Of a DNA stretch of 64,000 nucleotides, positions 34,441 to 42,530 are shown piece by piece. Each line of letters opens with the position of its first letter. The first letter of the stretch is position 1. The notes beneath the pieces are model-generated. The model had not been told where the DNA came from and made no database searches. It saw only the letters and a list, made by a program, of their open reading frames with translations. The stretch spans positions 186,001-250,000 of the forward strand of contig NZ_JAEMHK010000002.1 of assembly GCF_016458235.1 (NCBI RefSeq), given 5' to 3'. A program made the position numbers and the translations under genes. The DNA comes from Geomonas propionica. Its GTDB lineage: Bacteria; Desulfobacterota; Desulfuromonadia; Geobacterales; Geobacteraceae.

Positions 34441-35850
34441 ATGTTCATTCTCGGCGAGAAGCTTGTTAAGGAAAATATCATTACCCAGACGCAACTTGAC
34501 CAAGCCCTGGAGCGGCAGCGCCGGCTGGGGGGGCGGCTCGGGCAGAACCTGGTTGCCCTGGGCCACGTTACCGAGCAGGACATTAAGAAGCAGTACCAAC
34601 GAAATCCCCCACCGGCAAAGTGCGTCGAGGACACCGGGCTCGACCTCTCCTTCATCACGGACCTGGTCCTGAAGCACATCGTCTTCATGGGGGAGTTCCG
34701 CATGGGGGACGTGGTGGACCGGATCAAGCTCCCCATCACCATCGTGAACCGCGCGCTGGAAGTGTTGAAGAGGGAGAAGTTCGTCGAGATCAAGGGTGCC
34801 ACGAGCTACGCCTCGGCCACCTACACCTTCAAGGTCACCGAGGCGGGCCAGAAGCGGAGCCTGGAGCTGATGGATCTTTGCCGCTACGCGGGTCCGGCGC
34901 CGGTCACCCTCGACGAGTACCAGACCATGGTGGAACTGCAGACGGTGAAGTGCGTTACCATCAGCGACCAGACCTTGCGCGAGGCCTTTTCCCACCTGGT
35001 CTGCCGGGAGGACCTGTTCCGGCGCCTGGGGCCGGCGATCACCTCCGGGCAGACCGTCTTCATCTATGGCCCTCCCGGCAACGGCAAGACGGCGATTGCC
35101 GAGGCGGTGGGACGGGTCCCCACCGACTTCGTCTACGTCCCCTATGCCATCGACGTCGGCGGCCAGATCATCAGCGTGTTCGACCCGGTAAACCACATCC
35201 CCGTGCCGCCGACCCAGCTGCCCGAGAGCGTGGACCAGCGCTGGGTGCTGGTACGCAGGCCGGTGGTCATGGTGGGGGGCGAACTCACCATGCGCATGCT
35301 CGACCTCGATTTCAACCGGATATCCAAGTATTACGAGGCCTCGCTGCAGCTAAAGGCCAACAACGGCATCTTCATCCTGGACGACTTCGGCAGGCAGCAG
35401 ATAGAGCCGCGCGACATCCTGAACCGCTGGATCGTCCCCCTGGACCGGCACATCGACTTCATGACCCTGCACACCGGCATGAAGTTCGCGGTCCCCTTCG
35501 ACATGCTGGTCCTCTTCGCCACCAACCTCGACCCGACCCAGTTGCTGGACGAGGCGTTCCTGCGCAGAATCAGGTACAAGGTGGAGATAGACCGCCCCAC
35601 TGAGCACGAGTACCAAAGGATCTTCAAGCTGGTCTGCGAGGCCAACGACGTGCAGTTCAGCCAGGAGGCGTATGACTACCTGATTAACTACTGCTACAAG
35701 CAGTACGGCGCGATACCGAACGCTTGTCACCCGCGCGATCTCATAGAGCAGATCATTGTGGAGTCCCGGTACAACAACCAGCGGGCCTTACTGACAAAGG
35801 AAAGTATTGAGATGGCATGTTCGAATTATTTTGTTAAAATGGAGACATGA
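34441..35850 (+). CDS. ATPase with MshEN/GspE-N-like domain, winged helix and AAA+ domain
   Basis: A 469-residue protein with an unusual domain order. Residues about 1-52 resemble the N-terminal domain of type II secretion/type IV pilus ATPases (FILGEKLVKENIITQTQLDQAL, then LGQNLVALGHVTEQDI). Residues about 65-150 look like a winged helix. The C-terminal AAA+ part has Walker A GPPGNGKT (210-217) and Walker B IFILDD (310-315), with LFATNLDPTQLLDEAFLRRI as the sensor region. The ATG at 34441 is chosen for the GGGGGA site. It is divergent from the PilZ activator. The function is unknown; MoxR-like remodelling is inferred. Confidence 0.75.
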   Translation: MFILGEKLVKENIITQTQLDQALERQRRLGGRLGQNLVALGHVTEQDIKKQYQRNPPPAKCVEDTGLDLSFITDLVLKHIVFMGEFRMGDVVDRIKLPITIVNRALEVLKREKFVEIKGATSYASATYTFKVTEAGQKRSLELMDLCRYAGPAPVTLDEYQTMVELQTVKCVTISDQTLREAFSHLVCREDLFRRLGPAITSGQTVFIYGPPGNGKTAIAEAVGRVPTDFVYVPYAIDVGGQIISVFDPVNHIPVPPTQLPESVDQRWVLVRRPVVMVGGELTMRMLDLDFNRISKYYEASLQLKANNGIFILDDFGRQQIEPRDILNRWIVPLDRHIDFMTLHTGMKFAVPFDMLVLFATNLDPTQLLDEAFLRRIRYKVEIDRPTEHEYQRIFKLVCEANDVQFSQEAYDYLINYCYKQYGAIPNACHPRDLIEQIIVESRYNNQRALLTKESIEMACSNYFVKMET

Positions 35851-36023
35851 CGCGGACCGCTTCACCTACCCGTCTGACTGCAAGCCGCGCTGCGATGGAA
35901 ATATCAAACATAACCGGAGGGATTCGTAACACAGCAGTTGGCGTCCATTGTCATTCACACCTGTCCGGTTGTCCATGCCATGCATTTTTGTATGAGAGGA
36001 TGCCACCCGCGGGGGAGAGGACG

Positions 36024-36221
36024 ATGCTGATACGCGTGGTGTACGATGAGTTCCAGAGCGCCAAGGTGCATGACTACCAGCTCGACACCCTGATCATGCA
36101 GGGTAAGATCCTGGGGTTCTTCCGCTCCGACGGCTACGTCCGACTCGGCCATGACCGGGTCAGAGGTGCCGGCGGACCGTACCAGGGGTACGACCGCAGG
36201 CGCGTGCTGAAGGCGGCGTAA
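36024..36221 (+). CDS. Short conserved protein (GSU3473-like family)
   Basis: A 65-residue protein starting MLIRVVYDEFQSAKVHDYQL and later KILGFFRSDGYVRLGHDRVR. This resembles a small Geobacter family of about 65-80 residues in which a beta strand, an acidic loop and an RSDGWV/RSSGWV-type element recur; I recall it as GSU3473-type but cannot verify it. The ATG at 36024 has a GAGAGGAC site, whereas the longer open frame from 35847 lacks one. Its job is unknown. Confidence 0.6.
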   Translation: MLIRVVYDEFQSAKVHDYQLDTLIMQGKILGFFRSDGYVRLGHDRVRGAGGPYQGYDRRRVLKAA

Positions 36222-36365
36222 GCGACCGAGAGCCGCCGATCTGTATGGCCTCTTTCGCAACCTTGCCAATATGGTACTGCCACAGCGGCAGATACCAGGG
36301 GATGGTTTTGTACCCGTTTTACCCCTGCCTGACAATCTCTTCTCCGACCAACTTCATTTTGGCTG

Positions 36366-36565
36366 ACCACTCTTTCCACTTTTCCTTTTGATCTGACACA
36401 GGCAAATCCCTCCTGTCCTCCCTTTGCAAAGGGAGGAACGCTTGGGCACGTGCAGTGCTTTGTGTCCACAGCCTTCCGCTTTTCCCTTTGATCCGACCAA
36501 GGCAAATCCCTCCTGTCCTCCCTTTGCAAAGGGAGGAACGCTTGGGCAACGGCAGCGCGCTGTGT
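36366..36565. repeat. 100-bp tandem duplication carrying the C/G palindrome
   Basis: Two nearly identical tandem 100-bp units (36366-36465 and 36466-36565). Each holds the dispersed palindrome in the form GGCAAATCCCTCCTGTCCTC, then CCTTTGCAAAGGGAGGAACGCTTGGGCA. They lie in the 568-bp gap between the 65-residue gene and the DUF4255 remnant; the rest of that gap holds no gene. Confidence 0.85.
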
Positions 36566-36599
36566 CCACTACTTTCGGCGCCTTTTTTTGTCGCTATTG

Positions 36600-36627
36600 T
36601 TGACACCTCAACAAACCACGTTAGATT
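36600..36627 (+). promoter_or_regulatory. Sigma-70-like promoter upstream of the eCIS remnant
   Basis: A perfect -35 element TTGACA (36600-36605), 16 bases, then TAGATT (36622-36627) in an AT-rich stretch. It would give a leader of about 155 bases before the DUF4255 start codon at 36790. The eCIS remnant may therefore still be transcribed. Confidence 0.5.
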
Positions 36628-36789
36628 ATATTATCCTAATTACAACAATAACATTTTATCTTTCATTACTACCCAACGCGCACAGCCAGCTTTTCGTGTC
36701 GGTTGCCGCCGAGGGCCCTGCGGGTGCCAGCCGCGCATATCAGCCTGCTTTCACTGTCTTCCACCCCGAGGGGCACCTACGAGAGGACC

Positions 36790-37269
36790 ATGATCTCCCA
36801 CGCACTGACCATTGTAATGAACGAGCTGAGCAAGCATCTTAATGATGTCTACACCGCTCCGGACGCGGTAAGCCTGGGCAACGTTTCCGACATCTTCGCC
36901 ACCGGCAGCGGCACTATCTCGCGCGAAAAGCTGTACCTCTCGGCAGTCAACGTAAAGGAAGAGAAGACGCTGAAGAACCTCCCAACTACGTGCGCGACGA
37001 AGCGGCCTTGAAGGCAAGCTACCAGAACCCACCGGTGTTCCTGAACTTCCTGATCCTGATGACCGCAACCCATAGCGACTATATTAATGCTCTGTCCGTG
37101 CTCTCCAACGTCATCCGCTTCTTCCAGTTCAAAAACGTCTTCACCGAGACTACGGTCGACCCGGCCTCCATCACGACGTCGAGTGTCCCCATCAATCCCC
37201 TGGACCAGTTGCATACCTTCAAGCTGATCTTCGACATCTATTCGCCGACGCTGGAGGAGGTGAACCATC
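36790..37269 (+). pseudogene. DUF4255 (Pvc16-like) eCIS gene, frameshifted and truncated
   Basis: Starts MISHALTIVMNELSKHLNDV behind GAGAGGAC. A one-base deletion in the CCC run near 36981-36984 breaks the frame; the other frame continues as NYVRDEAALKASYQNPPVFL and LNFLILMTATHSDYINALSV, ending at TLEEVNHL. Intact family members go on for about 40-60 residues (LWSTLG-type end) that are missing here; instead the sequence joins the next fragment at about 37267. DUF4255 proteins belong to extracellular contractile injection systems, where they probably act at the tail end. Two lesions show it is decayed, or that assembly errors need checking. Confidence 0.75.
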
Positions 37270-37416
37270 TCCGACCGCAAAGATTATTTCTACAAGATCA
37301 AGGGGCTCGCGGTTGTGCCCTACAGCCAGAACAGCTCCATGGGCGCCAAACTCCCCGGCAGTTACAAGAAGACGGTGACGATCAACTTCCGCGGACCAGG
37401 AGAGGGAAGAAAATGA
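37264..37416 (+). pseudogene. Fragment upstream of the 209-residue gene, start codon lost
   Basis: An open frame SDRKDYFYKIKGLAVVPYSQ continuing to FRGPGEGRK, ending TGA at 37414-37416. Upstream is a strong-looking GGAGGAGGTGAACC ribosome-site sequence followed by ATC where ATG would be expected, and a TGA just before it. Its end overlaps the next gene's ATG (ATGA), so it was once a normal coupled gene. The product is not recognised. It is probably the 3' remnant of a gene whose 5' part was lost with the end of DUF4255. Confidence 0.45.
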
Positions 37417-38042
37417 GCATGTTATACCTGTGGCACCCTTCGGTTAGCGCAGACGGCACGGTGGTTGATTTCATCCTGACCCGGGGCGACTCCGACCAGG
37501 TGGGAGGAGGCTCCGAGAGGTTCGTGGGCGCCCTGATCGGCGCGCTCGACATCGGCGCGGAGCCCTTGAAGTGGGGCATCAAGCCTTACCGCTGCAACTA
37601 TTACAGCGAATACTGGGACGAGGAAGGATGGGATTCCAAGTGGGATTTCGTCTGGCGGGTCACCATCCATTTCCGGGTGCAGGTCGCCATCAAGCCGCTC
37701 AAGCTGGGCTATCTGGGCATGGACGAAATCGACGACTATTCGCCCGAGGTGGAGAGCTACAAGTTCGAGCCCTTTTCGTGCCTGGCGGTAGGGGTTTTCG
37801 ATTCCGAAAACAAGGCCAAGGAGACCGCCCGCAGGGTGATCGGCGACAAGGACCTGACGGCGGCAAGAAAAGAGGTGCCGGCGCCAGACCCCGTGGTGCA
37901 GGTGGTACGGGTCAACAACGGGGAATTCCATCTGCGCGCAGCGCTTGGTTCAGGGGATGAGAAATTTTTCCGCGGAGGGTACCCGGAGCTGGTGCTCTCC
38001 TTCCTGCAGGCGTCGGGTGCCGCGATCCATGCCCCGGCATAG
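37413..38042 (+). CDS. Hypothetical protein in the eCIS remnant locus
   Basis: A 209-residue protein beginning MSMLYLWHPSVSADGTVVDF. It is rich in Trp and Tyr in the middle (YRCNYYSEYWDEEGWDSKWDFVWRV) and beta-rich, without signal peptide or membrane segment. Its ATG overlaps the previous stop (ATGA) and has an AGAGGGA site, so it is a real coupled gene. Its last 14 bases overlap the ATPase start. No family was recognised; it may be a tail, baseplate or cargo component by context. Confidence 0.7.
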   Translation: MSMLYLWHPSVSADGTVVDFILTRGDSDQVGGGSERFVGALIGALDIGAEPLKWGIKPYRCNYYSEYWDEEGWDSKWDFVWRVTIHFRVQVAIKPLKLGYLGMDEIDDYSPEVESYKFEPFSCLAVGVFDSENKAKETARRVIGDKDLTAARKEVPAPDPVVQVVRVNNGEFHLRAALGSGDEKFFRGGYPELVLSFLQASGAAIHAPA

Positions 38043-39381
38043 CCCTCCCCCACACCAAAGCGACGAGGTGGTCAACCTGGAACTGGCCCTGGACTGGCTC
38101 GCCCAACTCGTGACCGGATATCTTCGGGTGCGGCTGGAGCAGGCGGAGGAGTATCTGCCGCCACCGCTTGAGTTTTACAGCGAGGACTCCCCCATCGAGA
38201 TGTTCATCAAGAGCCAGGATCCGACCAGGGACGAGTTCGCCGTGATCATGATCGCCCTGGCGCCCCATCTGCGCCCGGGGTTCTTCAACAAGATCCTGGG
38301 GAGGCTCTTGCCGGAAGGAGGCGAGCTTCCCGAATTCGGCGGCGTGACCGGAGCGGACCAGCGCTCCGTCCTCCCCACCGGGGAAACGGCGCAGTTCATC
38401 CTGGCCGGGCATGACGTAAGGAAAAGAATCGAGGTGCAGCGCTTCTTCGGCAGCGAGCACTGGTTCGCGAAGAAGCGGATCCTCTGGCTGGACCAGGTGC
38501 GTCCCGGAGATCCGGTCATGAGCGGGCGGCTTTGCATCGACCCGGAACTGGTGGAGTGGGTCACCCTCGGGACGGTCGGAAGGCCGCGTTTCGGCCCCGA
38601 CTTTCCCGCCCAGGCCATAGAGACGGAACTGGAGTGGGATGACCTTGTGCTCCATCCCGACACCCTGCGCCAGATCCGGGAGATCGAGAACTGGATCGCC
38701 CACAACCGGACCCTCATCGAGGAATGGGGCATGGGGCGCAAACTACAACGCGGCTATCGCGCCCTCTTCCACGGCCCTCCTGGCACCGGCAAGACGCTGA
38801 CCGCCACCCTGTTGGGGAAGTACACCGGTAAGGATGTCTTCCGCATCGACCTGTCGCGGGTGATCTCCAAGTACATCGGGGAGACCGAGAAGAACCTGGC
38901 GCTACTTTTCGAGAAGGCGGAGTTCAAGGACTGGATCCTGTTCTTCGACGAGGCGGACGCGCTGTTCGGCAAGAGGACCGACGTGCGCGACGCCCACGAC
39001 CGGTATGCGAACCAGGAGGTCTCCTACCTGCTGCAGCGCATCGAGCAGTACCACGGCCTAGTGATCCTGGCCACCAACCAGCGCAGCCACCTCGATCCCG
39101 CCTTCGCGCGGCGCTTCCAGAGCATCATCCACTTCCCTATGCCTCGGCCGGAGGAGAGGCATCGGCTTTGGTGCAACGCGTTTCCGTCCCAGGTGGAGAT
39201 CGCCCCGGAGATCGACTGGCGCCAGATAGCGGCGCGGTACGAGTTGCCCGGCGCAGGGATCATGAACGTGACGCAGTATTGTGCACTGGAGGTGCTGGCT
39301 GACCAGACGCGGCGGCTGGAACTGAAACGGCTGGAGGCGGCGATTTTGAGGGAGTATGTGAAGGAGGGGAAGGTCGTATAG
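38029..39381 (+). CDS. AAA+ ATPase of contractile injection system type
   Basis: A 450-residue protein. The C-terminal AAA+ domain has Walker A GPPGTGKT (249-256), Walker B WILFFDEAD (302-310), ISKYIGETEKNLALLFEKAE as the pore/assembly segment, and ATNQRSHLDPAFARRFQSIIHFP as the sensor and arginine-finger region. The N-terminal 200 residues are an unknown domain. This is the architecture of the conserved ATPase of eCIS (Pvc15/Afp15-like) loci. The ATG at 38029 overlaps the previous gene by 14 bp; a GTG at 38068 is a possible alternative. It is intact while the DUF4255 gene is broken. Confidence 0.85.
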   Translation: MPRHSPPPHQSDEVVNLELALDWLAQLVTGYLRVRLEQAEEYLPPPLEFYSEDSPIEMFIKSQDPTRDEFAVIMIALAPHLRPGFFNKILGRLLPEGGELPEFGGVTGADQRSVLPTGETAQFILAGHDVRKRIEVQRFFGSEHWFAKKRILWLDQVRPGDPVMSGRLCIDPELVEWVTLGTVGRPRFGPDFPAQAIETELEWDDLVLHPDTLRQIREIENWIAHNRTLIEEWGMGRKLQRGYRALFHGPPGTGKTLTATLLGKYTGKDVFRIDLSRVISKYIGETEKNLALLFEKAEFKDWILFFDEADALFGKRTDVRDAHDRYANQEVSYLLQRIEQYHGLVILATNQRSHLDPAFARRFQSIIHFPMPRPEERHRLWCNAFPSQVEIAPEIDWRQIAARYELPGAGIMNVTQYCALEVLADQTRRLELKRLEAAILREYVKEGKVV

Positions 39382-39416
39382 GGAGTGGACGGGGGGACAC
39401 CTGGGAGATGAAAGGC

Positions 39417-39490
39417 GGGCGAAAGATTTTTCGCCCCTACAGTGGACGGGAGCGGGTGCGTGCCCTGTAGGGGCGAATAATCATTCGCCC
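39417..39490. repeat. Diverging pair of 26-bp palindromic repeats (GTAGGGGCGAAT family)
   Basis: One copy (39417-39442) ends in CGCCCCTACAG; the other (39465-39490) reads CTGTAGGGGCGAATAATCAT then TCGCCC. Both belong to the family also found between narG and narH (46145-46248). The left copy has a few mismatches. They lie just after the eCIS ATPase stop and next to the end of the gene at 39497. Confidence 0.85.
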
Positions 39491-39496
39491 AAGGTT

Positions 39497-40003
39497 TTAA
39501 AAATTCCGGCTATCGTAGGCCCAATGCAACAGCGCCTGGCGCTGCCTCCTGCGGCAGGTGAGCACCCCCTCGGGGCAATTGCGCCTGATCTGGGCGATGT
39601 GCCGGGTCATCGCCTTCCAACGCTTGATCTGGCGCGCGTCGTCGGGGCAGCGGCGCCCCATGTAGTAGCGGCAGTACCATTGGAACCAGCCGCGCGGGTC
39701 GTCGCTGTAGATCCACCCCTTCTCGCGCCAGTAAGAGAGCGGCTTGGAGGCGTTGACGCCGAAGAAGTTGTACTCCGGCACATGCCGCTCGTGACAAAGC
39801 CGCGCGTTCTCGAACCACTCCCGGGGAAACTCCTCCTGGCAGTCGGTCATGTACCTGCCGCCGAAGACACCCATCTCCAGCATCTCTTTCGGAGTCAGGT
39901 CCGGCTTGAACTCGGGATGAAAGTTCTTCCCCACCGGCTCGGTACGGTAGTAGACGTACCCCTGCTGCATCATGTCGTTCACGCACACTTTGATCTTATC
40001 CAC
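39497..40003 (-). CDS. Conserved hypothetical protein, Cys/Trp-rich
   Basis: A 168-residue protein that starts with GTG at 40003 behind AAGGGAG (the open frame extends further, without a site). Notable segments are GGRYMTDCQEEFPREWFENA, YSDDPRGWFQWYCRYYMGRR and RHIAQIRRNCPEGVLTCRRR, so it is rich in Trp, Tyr, Arg and Cys. No signal peptide or membrane segment. Similar proteins without assigned function occur in various bacteria and plants, as I recall. It is divergent from moeA. Confidence 0.65.
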   Translation of the reverse strand: MDKIKVCVNDMMQQGYVYYRTEPVGKNFHPEFKPDLTPKEMLEMGVFGGRYMTDCQEEFPREWFENARLCHERHVPEYNFFGVNASKPLSYWREKGWIYSDDPRGWFQWYCRYYMGRRCPDDARQIKRWKAMTRHIAQIRRNCPEGVLTCRRRQRQALLHWAYDSRNF

Positions 40004-40182
40004 TGTGACTTGCGCTCCCTTGGCAAAACGGTAAATATGTCCGGACCAAATGTACAATGAGCGCAACAAGTGTCAAGTTGCGGAAATCTGTTGCGGTAAT
40101 GGCCGCCATTTTGATACAACCGCCCTGTTCCAATGCACCGCCGCAGCGGATCGTAATAACCTGTGAGGGAGGCAGCGACGCC

Positions 40183-41397
40183 ATGATCAGCATCGAAGAA
40201 GCGCAACGGATCATCCTGAGCCAAATCGGCCCTCTCGAGACGGAAAAGGTTACCGTCTTTCACGCCCTGAACCGGATCACCCCGCAGGACTATATCGCCC
40301 CTTGGGACATTCCCGCCGCGGACAATTCCGCGATGGACGGATTCGCCTTTCTCTTCGCGGGGGTACAGGAGAACCGGCTCAGGGTGTGCGGCTTTCTCCC
40401 GGCTGGAGAGGTGCGCGACGAACCGGTTCCCCCGGGCGAAGCGGTGAGGATCATGACCGGCGCGCCTCTGCCACCGGGATGCGATACCGTGGTTCCCATT
40501 GAGGACGTCGAGGAGGATGGCGCATTCATCGTCCTGCGCGGCAAGGTCAAGACGGGCGACCACGTGCGGCAGCACGGTGAGGATATAACCCGAGGCGACG
40601 TCGTGGTTCCAGCCGGATCGCTGTTGCGACCGCAGGAGATCGGCATGCTTTCCGCGATGGGAAGCACCTCGCTCGCCGTGCACCGACGCGCACGTGTCGC
40701 CATCCTCGCCACCGGGGACGAGTTGCTGGAACCTGGCTCGACGCCGGAGCCGGGCAAACTAATCAACAGCAACAGTTACAGCCTCGCGGCCCAGGTGCTC
40801 GATGCGGGTGGGGACCCGATACTTTTGGGGATCGCCCGCGACACGCTGGAGGCCACCTGCGACAAGATCCGGGCTGGGCTCAACGCCGATTTCCTGGTTA
40901 TCACCGGCGGCGTCTCGGTGGGCGACCGCGATTTCGTCAAGGCTGCCATCGAGGAACTCGGCGGGAGCGTGAGCTTCTGGAAGGTGAACATGAAACCCGG
41001 CAAGCCGCTGGCCTTCGCGACGCTGCAGGGCAAACCGATCTTCGCCCTCCCCGGCAACCCGGTCGCCGCCATGGTCTCCTTCGAACTCTTCGTGCGCCCT
41101 ACCCTGCTTAAGGCGATGGGGCACGCCCGGGTGTTCCGCCCGGTGGTCCGGGCCGAATTACAGGAGGCTACCGCCAACAAGGGGGACCGCCCCCACCTCG
41201 TGCGCGGCATCGTGTCCCAGGGAAACGGCAGCTACCTGGTCTCCACCACGGGAAACCAGAGTTCGGGCCGCCTCTCCTCACTCATCCTCGGCAACGGCCT
41301 GATGAAGCTGGCACCGGAATCCTCTTACGCCGCAGGCGACATGGTTGATGTCGTACTGCTGGACCGCAATTTCGAGATGACCCCGCAGAAAGACTGA
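40183..41397 (+). CDS. moeA: Molybdopterin molybdenumtransferase MoeA
   Basis: A 404-residue enzyme that inserts molybdate into adenylylated molybdopterin, the last common step of molybdenum cofactor synthesis. Features include IPAADNSAMDGFAF, RIMTGAPLPPGCDTVVPIE, VAILATGDELLEPG, VITGGVSVGDRDFVKAAI, KPGKPLAF and the end region LPGNPVAAMVSFELFVRP. The ATG at 40183 has a GAGGGAGG site; the longer open frame starts over 120 bp earlier. It directly precedes the nar operon whose NarG needs the cofactor, though a 300-bp gap separates them. Confidence 0.95.
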   Translation: MISIEEAQRIILSQIGPLETEKVTVFHALNRITPQDYIAPWDIPAADNSAMDGFAFLFAGVQENRLRVCGFLPAGEVRDEPVPPGEAVRIMTGAPLPPGCDTVVPIEDVEEDGAFIVLRGKVKTGDHVRQHGEDITRGDVVVPAGSLLRPQEIGMLSAMGSTSLAVHRRARVAILATGDELLEPGSTPEPGKLINSNSYSLAAQVLDAGGDPILLGIARDTLEATCDKIRAGLNADFLVITGGVSVGDRDFVKAAIEELGGSVSFWKVNMKPGKPLAFATLQGKPIFALPGNPVAAMVSFELFVRPTLLKAMGHARVFRPVVRAELQEATANKGDRPHLVRGIVSQGNGSYLVSTTGNQSSGRLSSLILGNGLMKLAPESSYAAGDMVDVVLLDRNFEMTPQKD

Positions 41398-41563
41398 CCC
41401 CTCGTCGCCCTAGCCAAACCCTGCCCGCCGCCCAGCGCGGCGGGTCGGGCTCGACGACCGCCCCCCACTTACTTGCCTCTCCCCCTGCAAAATCAAACTA
41501 TACTGCTATAATGAGTTCCGTCGCCGCCTTCACCTCATTAGCGAACATTCCATCTCCATTTTT

Positions 41564-41577
41564 TTGATTTAGGTCAA
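41564..41577 (+). promoter_or_regulatory. FNR/DNR/HcpR-type box upstream of the nar operon
   Basis: TTGATTTAGGTCAA is a TTGAY-N4-RTCAA palindrome, the consensus of Crp/Fnr-family regulators used for anaerobic or nitrosative control. It lies 123 bp before the cytochrome start codon. A -10-like TTCTAG follows at 41597-41602, at the spacing expected of a class II activated promoter. The rest of the gap 41398-41699 shows no gene. Confidence 0.6.
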
Positions 41578-41699
41578 GAACCTTAACAAACTACTGTTCT
41601 AGAGTCTCCTGTATCCGAAGTGTTTACAACATCGCCCAGTGTACCGCTGACGCGGCTGCCGGGCGCATCGACACCCCAGAAGCTGAAGGAGAGTCATTC

Positions 41700-42530
41700 A
41701 TGTCCCATTCGCCGTTGACGCCGATCCGTTTTATCGTCGCACTCATGCTGGCAGCAGCCGTCGCCGGGACCGCCCGGGCCGACGGAGGAAAGGAGCTCTT
41801 CGACAAGCACTGTGCCTCCTGCCACACTATCGGCGGCGGCGACGGCGGCGGCCCCGACCTGAAAGGGATCGGCGCCAAGCACCCGGCTGAGTGGCTGGTG
41901 AAGATCATCACCGATCCCGGCAAGTTGACCGCCGAGAAGGATCCCGCCCAGGCGGAACTCGTGAAGAAATTCGGCTTCGAGATGCCCAACGTGGGAGTGA
42001 GCCGAGGCGACGCGGAAAAGATCGTCGCGTTCCTGGGAGGTGGCAACGCGCCCGCTGGCGCCGGTGCCAGCGCGGATAAAGCCGCTCCCGCCGCGGCTCA
42101 ACCGGCCCAGGCGGAGGCGCCGCAACAGCCCGCCGAAGTTGTGGTGACCAAGGAGCTCCTTGCCACCGGCCGCGACCTGTTCACCGGAAAGCAGCGCTTC
42201 GCCAAAGGGGGCGCGCCCTGCGTCTCCTGTCATCGCTTTGAGTACCCCGGCATCTACGGCGGCGCGCTCGCCGCGGACCTTACCAACCTTTACGGCAAGA
42301 TGGGCGAGAACGGCGTGCGCGGCGTGCTGAAAAGCCTCAGCTTCCCCATCATGAAGAAGATCTACGCGGAGCGCCCCCTGACCGATGAAGAATCCACCGC
42401 GCTGACCGCCCTGTTCAAGGACGCCGCCGCCAGGAAGCACGCCGCGAGCGATCCGTATCCCGCCGCCGGCCTCGGTTTCTTCGCCATCTGCCTCATCGCC
42501 GTCCTGCTGTTCAAGAGGAGAACCAAGTAA
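41700..42530 (+). CDS. Dihaem cytochrome c with C-terminal membrane anchor (Nar-operon cytochrome)
   Basis: A 276-residue exported protein. A signal peptide (residues 1-27, ending TARA) precedes two c-type haem motifs, CASCH at 38-42 and CVSCH at 174-178, each in its own cytochrome c domain, joined by an Ala/Pro-rich linker (about 115-145). Residues about 255-271 (GLGFFAICLIAVLLF) form a C-terminal membrane anchor. GAAGGAG precedes the ATG. Its stop overlaps the narG start (TAATG), so it is coupled to it. It probably carries electrons to or from the Nar complex, as in other Geobacter nar operons. Confidence 0.88.
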   Translation: MSHSPLTPIRFIVALMLAAAVAGTARADGGKELFDKHCASCHTIGGGDGGGPDLKGIGAKHPAEWLVKIITDPGKLTAEKDPAQAELVKKFGFEMPNVGVSRGDAEKIVAFLGGGNAPAGAGASADKAAPAAAQPAQAEAPQQPAEVVVTKELLATGRDLFTGKQRFAKGGAPCVSCHRFEYPGIYGGALAADLTNLYGKMGENGVRGVLKSLSFPIMKKIYAERPLTDEESTALTALFKDAAARKHAASDPYPAAGLGFFAICLIAVLLFKRRTK

